Source: Shinella sp. H4-D48 (GTDB taxonomy: Bacteria; Pseudomonadota; Alphaproteobacteria; Rhizobiales; Rhizobiaceae). Taken from it: 64,000 nucleotides of DNA. The position numbers were made by a program, and so were the translations under genes. The stretch spans positions 372,001-436,000 of the forward strand of contig NZ_CP093338.1 in assembly GCF_022637395.1 (NCBI RefSeq), given 5' to 3'. This document shows, piece by piece, positions 1-8,993 of the stretch. Under the pieces are notes generated by a model. The model had not been told where the DNA came from. It was given only the letters and a program-made list of their open reading frames with translations, and made no database searches. How positions within the stretch are numbered: position 1 is the first letter of the stretch; the number at the start of each line of letters is the position of its first letter.

Positions 1-722
1 ATTTCATCGGGCGCGCCCTGTTCGCAGATACGACCCTTGTCGAAGAAACAGACACGATCGGAAACCTCTCGGGCGAAACGCATTTCGTGCGTCACCAACA
101 ACATGGTCAGGTCATGTTCGTGGGCAAGGCCGCGAATGACCGAGAGCACCTCGCCCACCAGCTGCGGATCGAGCGCGGATGTGGGCTCATCGAACAGAAG
201 GACGCGCGGACGCATCGCAAGAGCGCGAGCGATCGCAACGCGCTGCTGCTGCCCGCCGGAAAGCTGCGAGGGATAAAAATCCTTCTTGTCCGCCAACCCG
301 ACCATATCGAGCAGTTGCAGCGCACGGCATTCAGCCTCCGCCCGCGCAATGCCGAGAACACGCAGCGGCGCTTCCACGACGTTGCGCAGAACCGTCATGT
401 GCGGGAACAGGTTGAAGCTCTGGAACACCATCCCGACGTGGGTGCGGATCTGGCGCAGATGACGTTCGGAGGCCTTGAAGGGGCCCTTGCCGTTCGGCTC
501 GTGATAGGACATGCCCGACAGCGTCAGCCTGCCGTCTTGAAACGGCTCGAGTGTCATCAGGATGCGCAGAACGGTCGACTTGCCCGAACCGGACGGGCCG
601 ATCAGCGTGACCTTCTCACCCTTACTGACGCTGAAATTGAAATCGTCCAGCACCGTGAGCGGGCCGAAGCGCTTGGTGACGTTGGAGAATTCGATGATGG
701 GCGCGGAGTTGTCTTCGGTCAT
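1..722 (-). CDS. ehuA: Ectoine/hydroxyectoine ABC transporter, ATP-binding protein EhuA (3' end outside window)
   Basis: ATPase of a polar-amino-acid-type ABC importer, expected to drive ectoine and 5-hydroxyectoine uptake with EhuB, EhuC and EhuD. The visible part (about 240 residues) has Walker [10 protein letters not shown], the signature LSGGQQQR, Walker [13 protein letters not shown] and the H-loop VTHEM. The ATG at 722-720 overlaps the ehuD stop as ATGA, implying translational coupling. The gene runs off the left edge, so the C-terminus is not seen. The ATPase family is certain; the substrate is inferred from the adjoining ectoine catabolic genes, since the ATPase alone would not separate ectoine from other polar amino acids. 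Confidence 0.88.
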   Translation of the reverse strand, partial: MTEDNSAPIIEFSNVTKRFGPLTVLDDFNFSVSKGEKVTLIGPSGSGKSTVLRILMTLEPFQDGRLTLSGMSYHEPNGKGPFKASERHLRQIRTHVGMVFQSFNLFPHMTVLRNVVEAPLRVLGIARAEAECRALQLLDMVGLADKKDFYPSQLSGGQQQRVAIARALAMRPRVLLFDEPTSALDPQLVGEVLSVIRGLAHEHDLTMLLVTHEMRFAREVSDRVCFFDKGRICEQGAPDE

Positions 723-1411
723 CGCAAGGGGATTCCTGCTTTTGGAAGCGCTTTCTGCAAACGGTGAAGGCCCGCCGAGCAGATCAGCGTGAGGAGGAGG
801 AAAATCAGGCCGACGAGCGTCAGCGGAACGAGATATTCGAAGGTGCGTTCGCCGATCATGTTGGCAAGCCCCATCATTTCCATGACGGTGACGACGGACA
901 GGACGGGCGTTTCCTTGATCATCGCGACGAGGTAGTTGCCCATCGCCGGTACGATACGCGGGATGGCCTGCGGAATGATGATGTCACGATAGGCCTGCAT
1001 CCGGGTGAGGTTCAGCGCGGTCGCCGCTTCCCACTGGCCACGGGCCACAGCCTCGATGCCGCCCCGATAGACCTCCGATGTATAGGCTGCATATTGCAGG
1101 CCCAGCGCGAGTGCGCCCGTCAGGAATGCCGGGAGCACGATCCCGAATTCGGGGAGCACATAGTAGAGGAAGAAGAGCTGAACCAGGAGCGGCGTGTCGC
1201 GCAGGAACTCCACGATGACGGCCGTCGTCCAAGAGATCGCGACCAGCCGGCTGCGGCGCAGCAGGGCGAAAACGAGACCGAGAACGAGCGCGATGGCAAA
1301 GCCTGCCGCCGCCGCCTTCAGGGTAACGGTCAGGCCGATCAGAATAATGGGCAGGATCGAGGTCGTGTAGGTGACCCACGTCGTCGTATCCCATTCGTAT
1401 CCGTACATCAT
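719..1411 (-). CDS. ehuD: Ectoine/hydroxyectoine ABC transporter permease EhuD
   Basis: Inner-membrane permease of the His/Glu/Gln/Arg/opine class, 230 residues, usual for the family. It shows about five hydrophobic segments and the coupling-loop region near residues 130-160 ([20 protein letters not shown]), where EAA-loop permeases contact the ATPase. It lies 12 bases after ehuC and overlaps ehuA by four. The two permeases would form the heterodimeric channel used by ectoine captured by EhuB. Which of the two is called C or D follows gene order in described Ehu operons. Family is sure; substrate is inferred from context. Confidence 0.87.
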   Translation of the reverse strand: MMYGYEWDTTTWVTYTTSILPIILIGLTVTLKAAAAGFAIALVLGLVFALLRRSRLVAISWTTAVIVEFLRDTPLLVQLFFLYYVLPEFGIVLPAFLTGALALGLQYAAYTSEVYRGGIEAVARGQWEAATALNLTRMQAYRDIIIPQAIPRIVPAMGNYLVAMIKETPVLSVVTVMEMMGLANMIGERTFEYLVPLTLVGLIFLLLTLICSAGLHRLQKALPKAGIPLR

Positions 1412-1423
1412 CAGATCATATCC

Positions 1424-2089
1424 TTACGAACGGGGCATCTGCGGGAACGCATGACCGCGTCTGACGAGACGCTCGATCACGCGGATCGCGACCATGAGGA
1501 CGAGGGACATGGCGAAGTAGCAGAGAAGCGTGATCGAATAGATGCTCGTGCTGTCCAGCGTGATGTTGCGGATCGACTGCGCCGCGAAGGTCAGATCGGC
1601 AATCGAAATCAGCGATACGAGCGAGGAAAGTTTGAGCGTCTCGATGGCCAGGTTTCCGAAGGCCGGCATCATCTCGACGATCGCCTGCGGAAGAGAGACC
1701 CGAAACAGCGTCTGCAACCGGCTGAAGTTCAAGGCACGCGCAGCCTCGAGCTGCTGTGTGGAAACGGAGGATAGCGCACCGCGCACGATCTCGGCGCCAT
1801 ATCCGCCCGCATGGGCCGCCAGCACAAGGATACCGGTCGTGACGGGATCGAAGCTCAGCCCGACAAGCGGCAGCGCATAGTAGAACCAGAAGAGCTGAAC
1901 GAGCAGCGACGTGCCGCGAAACACCTCCGTGTAACACAGCGCGACGGTGGAAAGGATTGGCCCTCCTTCCACGCGCATGATGCCGAACACGAAGGCAAGC
2001 ACCGCGCCAACGGCGATCGATGCCAGCGTGATCGTCATCGTGACGAATGCCCCTTGCCAGAGCATCGGCAGGTAGGCTGTCCAGTCCAT
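1424..2089 (-). CDS. ehuC: Ectoine/hydroxyectoine ABC transporter permease EhuC
   Basis: First permease of the ectoine importer, 221 residues, with the same fold as EhuD (several hydrophobic helices, EAA-type loop around residues 120-150 containing EAARALNFSRLQTLFRVSLP). The ATG at 2089 has a good GGGAG ribosome binding site. A stem-loop separates it from the upstream ehuB gene, a common arrangement that lets the binding protein be made in excess over the membrane parts. Substrate assignment is by context. Confidence 0.87.
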   Translation of the reverse strand: MDWTAYLPMLWQGAFVTMTITLASIAVGAVLAFVFGIMRVEGGPILSTVALCYTEVFRGTSLLVQLFWFYYALPLVGLSFDPVTTGILVLAAHAGGYGAEIVRGALSSVSTQQLEAARALNFSRLQTLFRVSLPQAIVEMMPAFGNLAIETLKLSSLVSLISIADLTFAAQSIRNITLDSTSIYSITLLCYFAMSLVLMVAIRVIERLVRRGHAFPQMPRS

Positions 2090-2115
2090 GCGGAAGTCTC
2101 CCGATCCCGAGGAGT

Positions 2116-2143
2116 GGCGCTCGACCGACGATGATCGAGCGCC
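2116..2143 (-). promoter_or_regulatory. Intercistronic hairpin between ehuB and ehuC
   Basis: Perfect 9-bp inverted repeat GGCGCTCGA (2116-2124) and TCGAGCGCC (2135-2143) with a 10-base loop, just after the ehuB stop in the direction of transcription. No U-tract follows, so it is more likely an RNA-stabilising or partial-attenuation structure than a full terminator. Confidence 0.6.
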
Positions 2144-2150
2144 TTTGCCG

Positions 2151-3002
2151 TTACTTACCCGCGCAAAGGTCTTCGACCTTCTTGCTCGCGGCAGCTTCGA
2201 TACTCTGTTCGGACAGACCGTACTTGGTCAGGATCGTCTTGTACTCATCCGTCTTGCGGAATTCGACAAGGGCGACGTTGAAAGCGTCGCGCAGTTCCTT
2301 GTCCTCCGGGCGGAAGGCAAAGCCGCCGTAATTGCGAACGGGCGCGCCTTCCACGACCGGATCTTCGAACGGAGCGACCTGCTCGACCTGTGCCTGATCC
2401 TTGGCGAGTGCTGCGACGGTCAGTTCTGTCGCGGCATAAGCATCGGTCCGGCTTTGAACCGTCGGGATGGCATCCGCATTGGCCGGGATGAAGACGATCT
2501 GTTCGTCCTTCACGCCGACGGCGCGCAGGAAGTCCACATTGTTGGCGCCCGAAACAACGGCGACCGTGAGCGACGGGTCCTTGGCGATGTCGGCATAGGT
2601 CTTCAGGCCCTTCGGGTTGCCCTTCTTGACCAGCAGGCCCTCGCCGTATGACGAGTTCGGCTCGGTGAAGGCGACCTGCTTGCAGCGCTCCGGCGAGATG
2701 TTCTGCTCGGCAGCAGCGAAGTCGAAGCGCTTTGCCTTGAGGCCGGGGATCAGTGTGCCGAACGGCGTGACGGTCCAGTTGATCTCTTCGACCCCCATCG
2801 ATTTCAGAACGGCGGTGGCGACATCTGGCCCGATACCGGCAGAAGTGCCGTCGGGCTGCATGTAGGAATAGGGCACTTCGTTGGCTGTCGCCGCGCGGAT
2901 GTATCCCTGTTCCTTGACTTCTTCGAGCGTCAGCGCGTTGGCGTACGTCACACCAAGGATAAGGCTAAGAGCGGAAAGGCCGGCGGTTTTCTTGATAGGC
3001 AT
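2151..3002 (-). CDS. ehuB: Ectoine/hydroxyectoine-binding periplasmic protein EhuB
   Basis: Periplasmic solute-binding protein (family 3, polar amino acid class), 283 residues. A Sec signal peptide covers about residues 1-23 (cleavage near YANA/LTLEE). The mature part opens with IRAATANEVPYSYMQPDG, the usual family-3 start. It is the high-affinity receptor that hands ectoine or hydroxyectoine to EhuCD. The start at 3002 has an AGGAG site. It sits between doeB and ehuC inside the ectoine operon. Known EhuB proteins cage the ligand with aromatic residues; several Phe and Tyr are present, but I cannot assign individual contacts without an alignment. Confidence 0.87.
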   Translation of the reverse strand: MPIKKTAGLSALSLILGVTYANALTLEEVKEQGYIRAATANEVPYSYMQPDGTSAGIGPDVATAVLKSMGVEEINWTVTPFGTLIPGLKAKRFDFAAAEQNISPERCKQVAFTEPNSSYGEGLLVKKGNPKGLKTYADIAKDPSLTVAVVSGANNVDFLRAVGVKDEQIVFIPANADAIPTVQSRTDAYAATELTVAALAKDQAQVEQVAPFEDPVVEGAPVRNYGGFAFRPEDKELRDAFNVALVEFRKTDEYKTILTKYGLSEQSIEAAASKKVEDLCAGK

Positions 3003-3063
3003 GTGAATTCTCCTCTGGCTGTGGTTATGCGGTCCGTTTTCGGATCTCGCGTTGGTTTGCGGG

Positions 3064-4080
3064 CTAGGTTTCCTCCGTGACCGTGGCGATCACGGAAAGG
3101 CAGTCGCCGGCCTTGATCAGGCCGGGTACGTGGCGCGCCGCAAGCACGCCATCCATGGCCGCGCGGTAGGCGATGGGCGCAACGCCGGTTTTACCGACGG
3201 GGTAGACATTGGCGATGATGTCGCCCGTCCCGACGGCGTCGCCGAGATCGACGGCAAAGGCGATGAGCCCCTCGTCTTCGGCAAAGGTGAAGCAGTCGCT
3301 CGAGGGCATGTCCAGCCAACGCGTAGACCCCACATCGGGTTCACCCGAGAGAATGCCGGCATGTCGGAGCAGGTTGAGGCTCCCGTTCCGGGCAATTTCT
3401 ATCGAGCGTGCGGTGGCGGTGCCAGCACCACCAAGCTCCGTCGTCACGAACACCTTGCCCATATCCTCGACGGTGGTGTCGAGCATCCCGACCGCATCGA
3501 TCTCCAGCATCTTCATCGAAAATGGCGCCGCAAAGGCTGCCACGGCCGCAAAACAACGGGCCTCCTGATCCTTGTCCGGCAGTTCGTGCGCGGCAGCGTA
3601 GGGAAGAAAGTCCAATGTCCTGCCGCCGGAATGGAAGTCGAGGACGATATCGGCCAGCGGAATGAGATGGCGTGTCACATAGTCAGCTATCTTCTCGGTC
3701 ACTGTCCCATCCGGCCGGCCCGGGAAGCTGCGGTTGAGGTTGCCCCGATCGATGGGCGACGTACGTGTGCCGGCCCGAAAGGCAGGATAGTTGAGGGCAG
3801 GAATAATAATGATGCGTCCGCTTATTTCGGATGGGGCAAGCGCCTGCGCCAGCTCGAACAGTGCTGCAGGTCCCTCATACTCGTCGCCATGATTGGCGCC
3901 GGTCAGCAGGGCCGTCGGCCCCTCGCCATCGGCGATGACGCAGATCGGGATCATCACAGAGCCCCAGGCGCTATCGTCGCGGCTATAAGGTAGACGCAGG
4001 TGCCCATGCTGCACGCCCTTCGCGTCGAAATCGACGGAAGGGGTGATCGGCGAGGGGCGCAGCGCAGCATTGTTCAGCAT
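3064..4080 (-). CDS. doeB: N-alpha-acetyl-L-2,4-diaminobutyrate deacetylase DoeB (EutE)
   Basis: Cytoplasmic zinc-dependent deacetylase of the succinylglutamate desuccinylase/aspartoacylase family, 338 residues. It would remove the acetyl group from N-alpha-acetyl-L-2,4-diaminobutyrate, the product of DoeA, giving L-2,4-diaminobutyrate and acetate. The metal motif GANHGDEYEGP supplies His and Glu, and DFHSGG a second His. It follows doeA by 4 bases, as expected for consecutive steps. Downstream steps (DoeC dehydrogenase, DoeD aminotransferase) are not in the window; they may lie past the left edge or elsewhere. Confidence 0.88.
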   Translation of the reverse strand: MLNNAALRPSPITPSVDFDAKGVQHGHLRLPYSRDDSAWGSVMIPICVIADGEGPTALLTGANHGDEYEGPAALFELAQALAPSEISGRIIIIPALNYPAFRAGTRTSPIDRGNLNRSFPGRPDGTVTEKIADYVTRHLIPLADIVLDFHSGGRTLDFLPYAAAHELPDKDQEARCFAAVAAFAAPFSMKMLEIDAVGMLDTTVEDMGKVFVTTELGGAGTATARSIEIARNGSLNLLRHAGILSGEPDVGSTRWLDMPSSDCFTFAEDEGLIAFAVDLGDAVGTGDIIANVYPVGKTGVAPIAYRAAMDGVLAARHVPGLIKAGDCLSVIATVTEET

Positions 4081-4084
4081 CGTA

Positions 4085-5263
4085 TCAGTCCTTCACGAAC
4101 AGCTGGCGCGGCACGTTGGACAGGCATTCGACGCCGGTCTCGGTGATGGCGATGCTTTCTGTGATCTCCAGCCCCATATCCTCCAGCCACAAGCCGGTCA
4201 TGAAGTGGAAGGTCATGCCGGGCTTCAGCTCCGTCCGGTCGCCGGGGCGCAGGCTCATGGTGCGCTCGCCCCAATCCGGCGGATAGGACAGGCCGATTGG
4301 GTAACCCGTGCGGTTATCCTTGATGATGCCGTATGTCTTCAACACCGTGAAGAAGGCATTGGCGATGTCTTCGCAGGTATTGCCCGGCTTTGCGGCCGCA
4401 AGACCCGCCTCCATGCCCTCAAGCGTTGCCTTCTCGGCGTCTAGAAAGGCCTGCGTGGGCTTGCCCAGGAAGACGGTGCGCGACAGCGGGCAGTGGTAGC
4501 GCTTGTAGGCGCCGGCGATCTCGAAGAAAGTGCCCTCACCCGACCGCATCGGCTTGTCGTCCCAGGTCAAGTGCGGCGCAGAGGCATCGGCGCCAGACGG
4601 CAGAAGCGGCACGATCGCCGGATAATCGCCTCCGAATTCCGACGTGCCGCGAATGCCAGCGTCATAGATTTCGGCGACGAGATCGCATTTGCGCATGCCG
4701 GGCTCGACGACCTCGACAATACGCTTGTGCATCAGCTCGACGATCTTGCCGGCCTTACGCATGTAGTCGAGTTCAGTCGGGCTCTTGATGGCGCGCTGCC
4801 AGTTTACCAGACCGGCCGCATCCTTGAAGCGTGCGTTCGGCAGGTTTTTCTGCAGCGAGGCGAAAGCCGCGGCTGAGAAGTAGTAGTTGTCCATCTCTAC
4901 GCCGACGGTGAGACCTGACCATTTGCGTTCGTCGATGATCTGCGAGAGCAGGTCCATTGGATGACGCTCGGTCGACTGCACATAATGGTCGGGATAGCCG
5001 ATCATATTGTCGTGATGGAGATAGGCGGTGCGCCTGGCGCCGTTAGCATCCTGCTTACGGCCATACCAGATAGGCTCGCCGCTCGGCGGCACCAGAACGC
5101 ATTGATGTACGTAAAAGGACCAGCCATCGTATCCCGTCAGCCAGTGCATGTTGGAAGGATCCGTGACGACCAGAAGATCGATTCCGGCCTTCTCCATGGC
5201 TTGACGGGTCTTGGACAGACGCGCGGCATATTCCTCACGCGTAAAGTTCAGCGTCACGCTCAC
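4085..5263 (-). CDS. doeA: Ectoine hydrolase DoeA (EutD), M24 creatinase/prolidase fold
   Basis: Hydrolase that opens the pyrimidine ring of ectoine to N-alpha-acetyl-L-2,4-diaminobutyrate, the entry step of ectoine breakdown. The 392-residue protein has a creatinase N-domain (about 10-150) and an M24 pita-bread domain (about 160-380) with the family segments DYMRKAGKIVELMHKRI and SLRPGDRTELKPGMTFHFMTGLWLEDMGLEI split across the C-terminal half. The start overlaps the eutC stop by four bases. DoeA is the diagnostic enzyme of ectoine catabolism, and its partners DoeB and EhuBCDA are directly downstream. Confidence 0.88.
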   Translation of the reverse strand: MSVTLNFTREEYAARLSKTRQAMEKAGIDLLVVTDPSNMHWLTGYDGWSFYVHQCVLVPPSGEPIWYGRKQDANGARRTAYLHHDNMIGYPDHYVQSTERHPMDLLSQIIDERKWSGLTVGVEMDNYYFSAAAFASLQKNLPNARFKDAAGLVNWQRAIKSPTELDYMRKAGKIVELMHKRIVEVVEPGMRKCDLVAEIYDAGIRGTSEFGGDYPAIVPLLPSGADASAPHLTWDDKPMRSGEGTFFEIAGAYKRYHCPLSRTVFLGKPTQAFLDAEKATLEGMEAGLAAAKPGNTCEDIANAFFTVLKTYGIIKDNRTGYPIGLSYPPDWGERTMSLRPGDRTELKPGMTFHFMTGLWLEDMGLEITESIAITETGVECLSNVPRQLFVKD

Positions 5264-6273
5264 GCGTCACCTCCCATTTCTCTCTTGTTTTCGATTGTCT
5301 TTCCGCTGCCTGCGCCTGCTGCGCGACTGACGGCGAGATTGGCGATCGCGGTGTCCTGCACGCCGGTACCCGTCAGGTCGGCGAAGGTAATGTCATCGGC
5401 GCCAGCACGGCCCTTTGCCGAGCCCGCAATCACCGCGCCGAGTTCCGCGAACGGATCATCGGGACCGACCAGGCCCGCCTCGATGGCATGGTGCAGCTCC
5501 CCGAGTATACGGGTCTGCGACAGACGGTCGGCGATGTAGGTGGCGCGGGCGAAAACAGCGGGATCGATCTCGTTCTTGTGCTCGGCATCCGACCCCATTG
5601 CAGTAAGATGCTGGCCGGCTTCGAGCCATTCCGCCTTCAGGATCGGCCGTTCCGCCGGCGTGGTGGTAACGACGATATCGCTGCCGCGCATCGCTTCATG
5701 CGGATCGGCGACGGCGGCAACGTCGAACCCGTACTGCCGTGTGCATTCGGCGGCCAGCTTCTCCGCCTTGGCATGGTCGCGCGCCCAGATGCGCGCCGAC
5801 CATATCGGTCGGACAAGCGTCAGCGCTGCGAGCTGCATCTGCGCCTGCATGCCGGCGCCGAAGATCGTGGCGACGGAAGCGTCTTTACGCGCGAGATGCC
5901 GGGCGGCAACGGCACCGGCCGCCGCGGTACGCACATCCGTCAGATAGCCATTGTCAAGAAGCAGGCCTTCTACAAGGCCCGTCTTGGCGCTGAACAGGAT
6001 CATCAATCCGTTGAGACTGGGCAGGCCAAGCTTCGGATTGTCGAAGAAGCCAGGGCTCACCTTGATGGCAAAGCCATCGAAACCCGGCACATAGGCCGTC
6101 TTGACATCAACCTCGCCGCGGAATTCAGGGATATCGAGACGCAGGATCGGCGGCATGGCGACTGGCTTGGTTGCGAGCGCCAGAAAAGCCTGCTCGATGC
6201 AGTCGACGACCGAAGCATCCAACTGAACTGCGGCCCGCAGGTCGTTTTCCGTCAGGATGAGAATGCGGCTCAT
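5260..6273 (-). CDS. eutC: Ornithine cyclodeaminase-family protein EutC (hydroxyectoine utilisation)
   Basis: Member of the ornithine cyclodeaminase/mu-crystallin family, 337 residues, with a C-terminal Rossmann-type NAD(P) region around residues 130-170 (ATIFGAGMQAQMQL). In ectoine clusters this gene is called eutC and is linked, with eutA and eutB, to the steps that let 5-hydroxyectoine enter the ectoine pathway; the exact reaction is less firmly established than DoeA/DoeB. Both ends overlap neighbours as ATGA (eutB upstream, doeA downstream), indicating tight co-translation. Confidence 0.83.
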   Translation of the reverse strand: MSRILILTENDLRAAVQLDASVVDCIEQAFLALATKPVAMPPILRLDIPEFRGEVDVKTAYVPGFDGFAIKVSPGFFDNPKLGLPSLNGLMILFSAKTGLVEGLLLDNGYLTDVRTAAAGAVAARHLARKDASVATIFGAGMQAQMQLAALTLVRPIWSARIWARDHAKAEKLAAECTRQYGFDVAAVADPHEAMRGSDIVVTTTPAERPILKAEWLEAGQHLTAMGSDAEHKNEIDPAVFARATYIADRLSQTRILGELHHAIEAGLVGPDDPFAELGAVIAGSAKGRAGADDITFADLTGTGVQDTAIANLAVSRAAGAGSGKTIENKREMGGDA

Positions 6274-7289
6274 ACAGCGCCTCCCGCAATGATATTCCGG
6301 TGAACGTCCGGATCGATATTGCAGCCCGAGAGGATGACGACCGTTGGGCCGAACAACTCCACCTTGCCGGCGAGAATGGCGCCGACACCGACCGCGCCGG
6401 CACCCTCGACGACCTCCCCCTCCTCGCGTGCGATATGGCGAATGCCTTCGGCGATTTCGTCCTCGGTCAGCAGCACGATGTCGTCCAACAGCGCGCGACA
6501 GATCGGAAAGGTTACGCGGTTCGAAAGGCCGATGCCGCCGCCGAGCGAATCCGCCAGCGTCTCCTCTTCGCGCACCGCAACCGGCTTGCCGGCGGTGATG
6601 GAGGCATGCATAGCCGCACCGCGCTCCATCGAAACGCCGATGATCCTGGCGTGCGGCTTGAGCGCCTTGAGCGCTACGGCGATGCCTGCGGCGAGACCGC
6701 CACCGGAGAGAGGAATGAGGACAGTGGTGACATCAGCCAGGTCCTCGACGATTTCGAGGCCGATCGTGCCTTGACCAGCGACAACATCGGCATGGTCGAA
6801 TGGTGGGATCGGCGTGAGACCACGATCTGCGACGAGGCGGTCAACTTCCACCTGCGCATCATCCTGGGAGATGCCGACAATACGGATTTCAGCGCCGAGC
6901 GCCTTGATGGCCTGGATCTTGTTGGCGGGAACCAGTGACGACATGCAGATCGTCGAGGACATGCCGAGCATCTGGGCGGCATAGGCGACCGCCCGTCCAT
7001 GGTTTCCCGTCGAGGCCGTTACAAGGCCGCGCTCGCGCGCCGCTTCATCAAGCGAGACGATGGCATTGGTCGCACCGCGCAGCTTGAAGGCGCCGATCGG
7101 CTGGCGTGTTTCGAGCTTCAGATGAACGGACTGGCCCGTCAGCTGCGAAAGGGAGGTCGAGCGAACGAGCGGCGTGCGCGCTACACGACCCCGAATGCGG
7201 CCGGCAGCGCACTCGACGTCCGCGAGGCACACCGGCAGCTGCTGATTTTCGATTGGTCGGGTCAGTTCTTCGCTCTTCATGATTGTCAT
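6270..7289 (-). CDS. eutB: Threonine dehydratase-like PLP enzyme EutB (hydroxyectoine utilisation)
   Basis: Fold type II PLP enzyme, 339 residues. The PLP lysine lies in PIGAFKLRGA near residue 60, and the phosphate-binding glycine loop is LSGGGLAAGI near residue 185. In eut clusters EutB is the presumed dehydratase acting on a hydroxylated intermediate of hydroxyectoine breakdown. The ATG at 7289 is the first of two close starts (a second at 7280); neither has a strong ribosome site, so the N-terminus is uncertain by three residues. The usual partner eutA (Asp/Glu racemase/maleate isomerase fold) is not upstream, where it would be expected. A plain biosynthetic threonine deaminase is an alternative, made unlikely by context. 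Confidence 0.82.
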   Translation of the reverse strand: MTIMKSEELTRPIENQQLPVCLADVECAAGRIRGRVARTPLVRSTSLSQLTGQSVHLKLETRQPIGAFKLRGATNAIVSLDEAARERGLVTASTGNHGRAVAYAAQMLGMSSTICMSSLVPANKIQAIKALGAEIRIVGISQDDAQVEVDRLVADRGLTPIPPFDHADVVAGQGTIGLEIVEDLADVTTVLIPLSGGGLAAGIAVALKALKPHARIIGVSMERGAAMHASITAGKPVAVREEETLADSLGGGIGLSNRVTFPICRALLDDIVLLTEDEIAEGIRHIAREEGEVVEGAGAVGVGAILAGKVELFGPTVVILSGCNIDPDVHRNIIAGGAV

Positions 7290-7358
7290 GTTGAGAGCGA
7301 AACAAAATCATGTCAATTATTATATTGTAATGATTCAATGATTGCCTCTTGGCGAGCG
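7290..7358 (-). promoter_or_regulatory. AT-rich gap between enuR and eutB, candidate promoter/operator
   Basis: A 69-base AT-rich stretch in otherwise GC-rich DNA. On the minus strand it has a tandem direct repeat AATCATTG/AATCATTA (about 7327-7342) and a TTGACA-like hexamer (7316-7311). MocR proteins typically bind direct repeats, so this is a reasonable EnuR operator and eut/doe/ehu promoter region. The -10 element is not clear. Confidence 0.4.
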
Positions 7359-8807
7359 TCAACCGATGGCGCCGACGTCATAGACCGGCGGTAACTGCTC
7401 GAAAGCATGCCGCACCGTCGTCAGCGCCTTTTTCAGGCTCGCGTGGCTCATACGCCCACCGAGGCAGATGCGAATGCCCCCACCATGGCCCGGCCCGGCG
7501 ATGAAGGGCTCGGACGGCGTGACAGCGACGTTCTGGCTGGCGAGCGCGCGAACCAAACCGTCTTCGGTCCAGTGCTGGGGCAACTTCAGCCAAGAACACA
7601 AGGAAAGAGGGTGGCTTGATGCGAAATGATCACCCAGGATGTCAGCGGCGATGCTTTGACGTACCCTCGCTTCCTCCCGCTGAAGTGACAGCAGGTGCTG
7701 CGCCATACCGTTTTCAACCCAGCGCGAGGCGATCTCGGCAGTGAGATAGGTTCCGCTCCAGCTCGAGACACGCAGGATGGATGCCGCCCGGATGGAATAG
7801 GCGGGCGGCACGACGAGATAACCGACACGCAGGCCGGTTAGCACGGTCTTGGTGAAGCTTGTGACGAAGAAGCCAAGCGCTGGCAGCAATTCGGTAATCG
7901 AAGGCAAATCCTCCTCGATCATCGGCCTGTAGACCTCGTCCTCGATGACGAAGACGCCGTAACGCCGTGCGATCTCCGCGATCGCGCGCCTGCGCTCGGC
8001 ACCAGCAACATGACCCGTCGGATTGTTGAGCGTCGGAATGATGACCAGTGCCCGGACGCCCCCCGCGGTGCAGGCCGCTTCCAGAGCGTCGGGCAAAATC
8101 CCTTCCGCGTCAGTGGGGAGACCCTTCAGGCTGAAGCCGAGGATGTTGGAGAGCCCGATAATGCCGTGATCGGTGAGATTTTCGCACAGGACGACGTCGC
8201 CGGAGCGAATGATGCAACTGAGGGCAAGGAAGATGCTATGCGCCGCACCGTTCGTCACCAGGATGCGCTCCGCGCCCGCGCTGACCCCCATCGGCTGCAA
8301 CCAGAGCCGCGCGATTTCTCGGTGACGCTCCAGTCCCGCTATCGGGCGGCACGGACGCATAAAGCTCGCGATGTCGCTTTCGGCAAGCTCGCGGAAGATC
8401 TCGCGCGAGGCGGCTTCATGCGCATCGAGGTAGACGGCGCGGATAATGGAAAGGTCCAGCACTTCATTTTGGCTATGGTCGAGCATCATGCGGCCGGCAC
8501 GATCTGTCACGCGGGCCTTGACGAAGGTTCCCCGGCCGATCTCACCGCTCAGATAGCCGAGCCTCTCCGCTTCCTTGTAGGAGAGGCTAACGGTCTGCAC
8601 CGAAAGGCCGAGCTCGCGCGCCAGATCACGATGGGTCGGCATACGGTCCATCGGCTTGAGAAGGCCGGAATCGATGTCGGCGATGATGCGCTCCGTCAGA
8701 GCGGCATGCTTCGTTTCACCCTTCTGTTTTGCCAGGACCGGGCGCCAGGCCACGACCTTAGTGGCAGGGACCGGGTCGGCAGCAAGGGGATTGGCGTGGC
8801 GGCGCAT
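7359..8807 (-). CDS. enuR: MocR/GntR-type PLP-dependent regulator EnuR of ectoine utilisation
   Basis: Transcriptional regulator, 482 residues: an N-terminal GntR winged helix (about 30-100, with PTHRDLARELGLSVQTVS) joined to an aminotransferase-like domain (about 115-470). The PLP-binding lysine is K320 in SFTKTVLTGLRVGYL, and the NNPTG motif and IEDEVYRP aspartate are intact. EnuR proteins repress ectoine catabolic genes until ADABA or DABA reacts with the bound PLP. The gene is directly upstream of, and collinear with, the whole cluster. Contrast with the second MocR gene at 44194-45726, which lacks this lysine. Confidence 0.86.
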   Translation of the reverse strand: MRRHANPLAADPVPATKVVAWRPVLAKQKGETKHAALTERIIADIDSGLLKPMDRMPTHRDLARELGLSVQTVSLSYKEAERLGYLSGEIGRGTFVKARVTDRAGRMMLDHSQNEVLDLSIIRAVYLDAHEAASREIFRELAESDIASFMRPCRPIAGLERHREIARLWLQPMGVSAGAERILVTNGAAHSIFLALSCIIRSGDVVLCENLTDHGIIGLSNILGFSLKGLPTDAEGILPDALEAACTAGGVRALVIIPTLNNPTGHVAGAERRRAIAEIARRYGVFVIEDEVYRPMIEEDLPSITELLPALGFFVTSFTKTVLTGLRVGYLVVPPAYSIRAASILRVSSWSGTYLTAEIASRWVENGMAQHLLSLQREEARVRQSIAADILGDHFASSHPLSLCSWLKLPQHWTEDGLVRALASQNVAVTPSEPFIAGPGHGGGIRICLGGRMSHASLKKALTTVRHAFEQLPPVYDVGAIG

Positions 8808-8993
8808 AAATTGTCTCGTTTCAACGGCGAATGTTTCATGACATTATGCACCTTTGAAGCAAAAGATGAAGCACCGCGCATTGCATTGGCATCGCTTGCT
8901 CAGGACTTTGTGTGACCGACACCTTGTCTTGCCGCCTTGGCACTCAATTCATGAACACATCGAACGCTCAATCCTCAGCCTGCCCGCTGCCGT

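Noticed and set aside
764-1774. Long plus-strand open frame (336 codons) opposite the ehuC/ehuD permease genes
   Set aside because: Antisense to two well-supported permeases; His/Arg/Asp-rich composition without domains is the usual shadow of GC-rich coding DNA.
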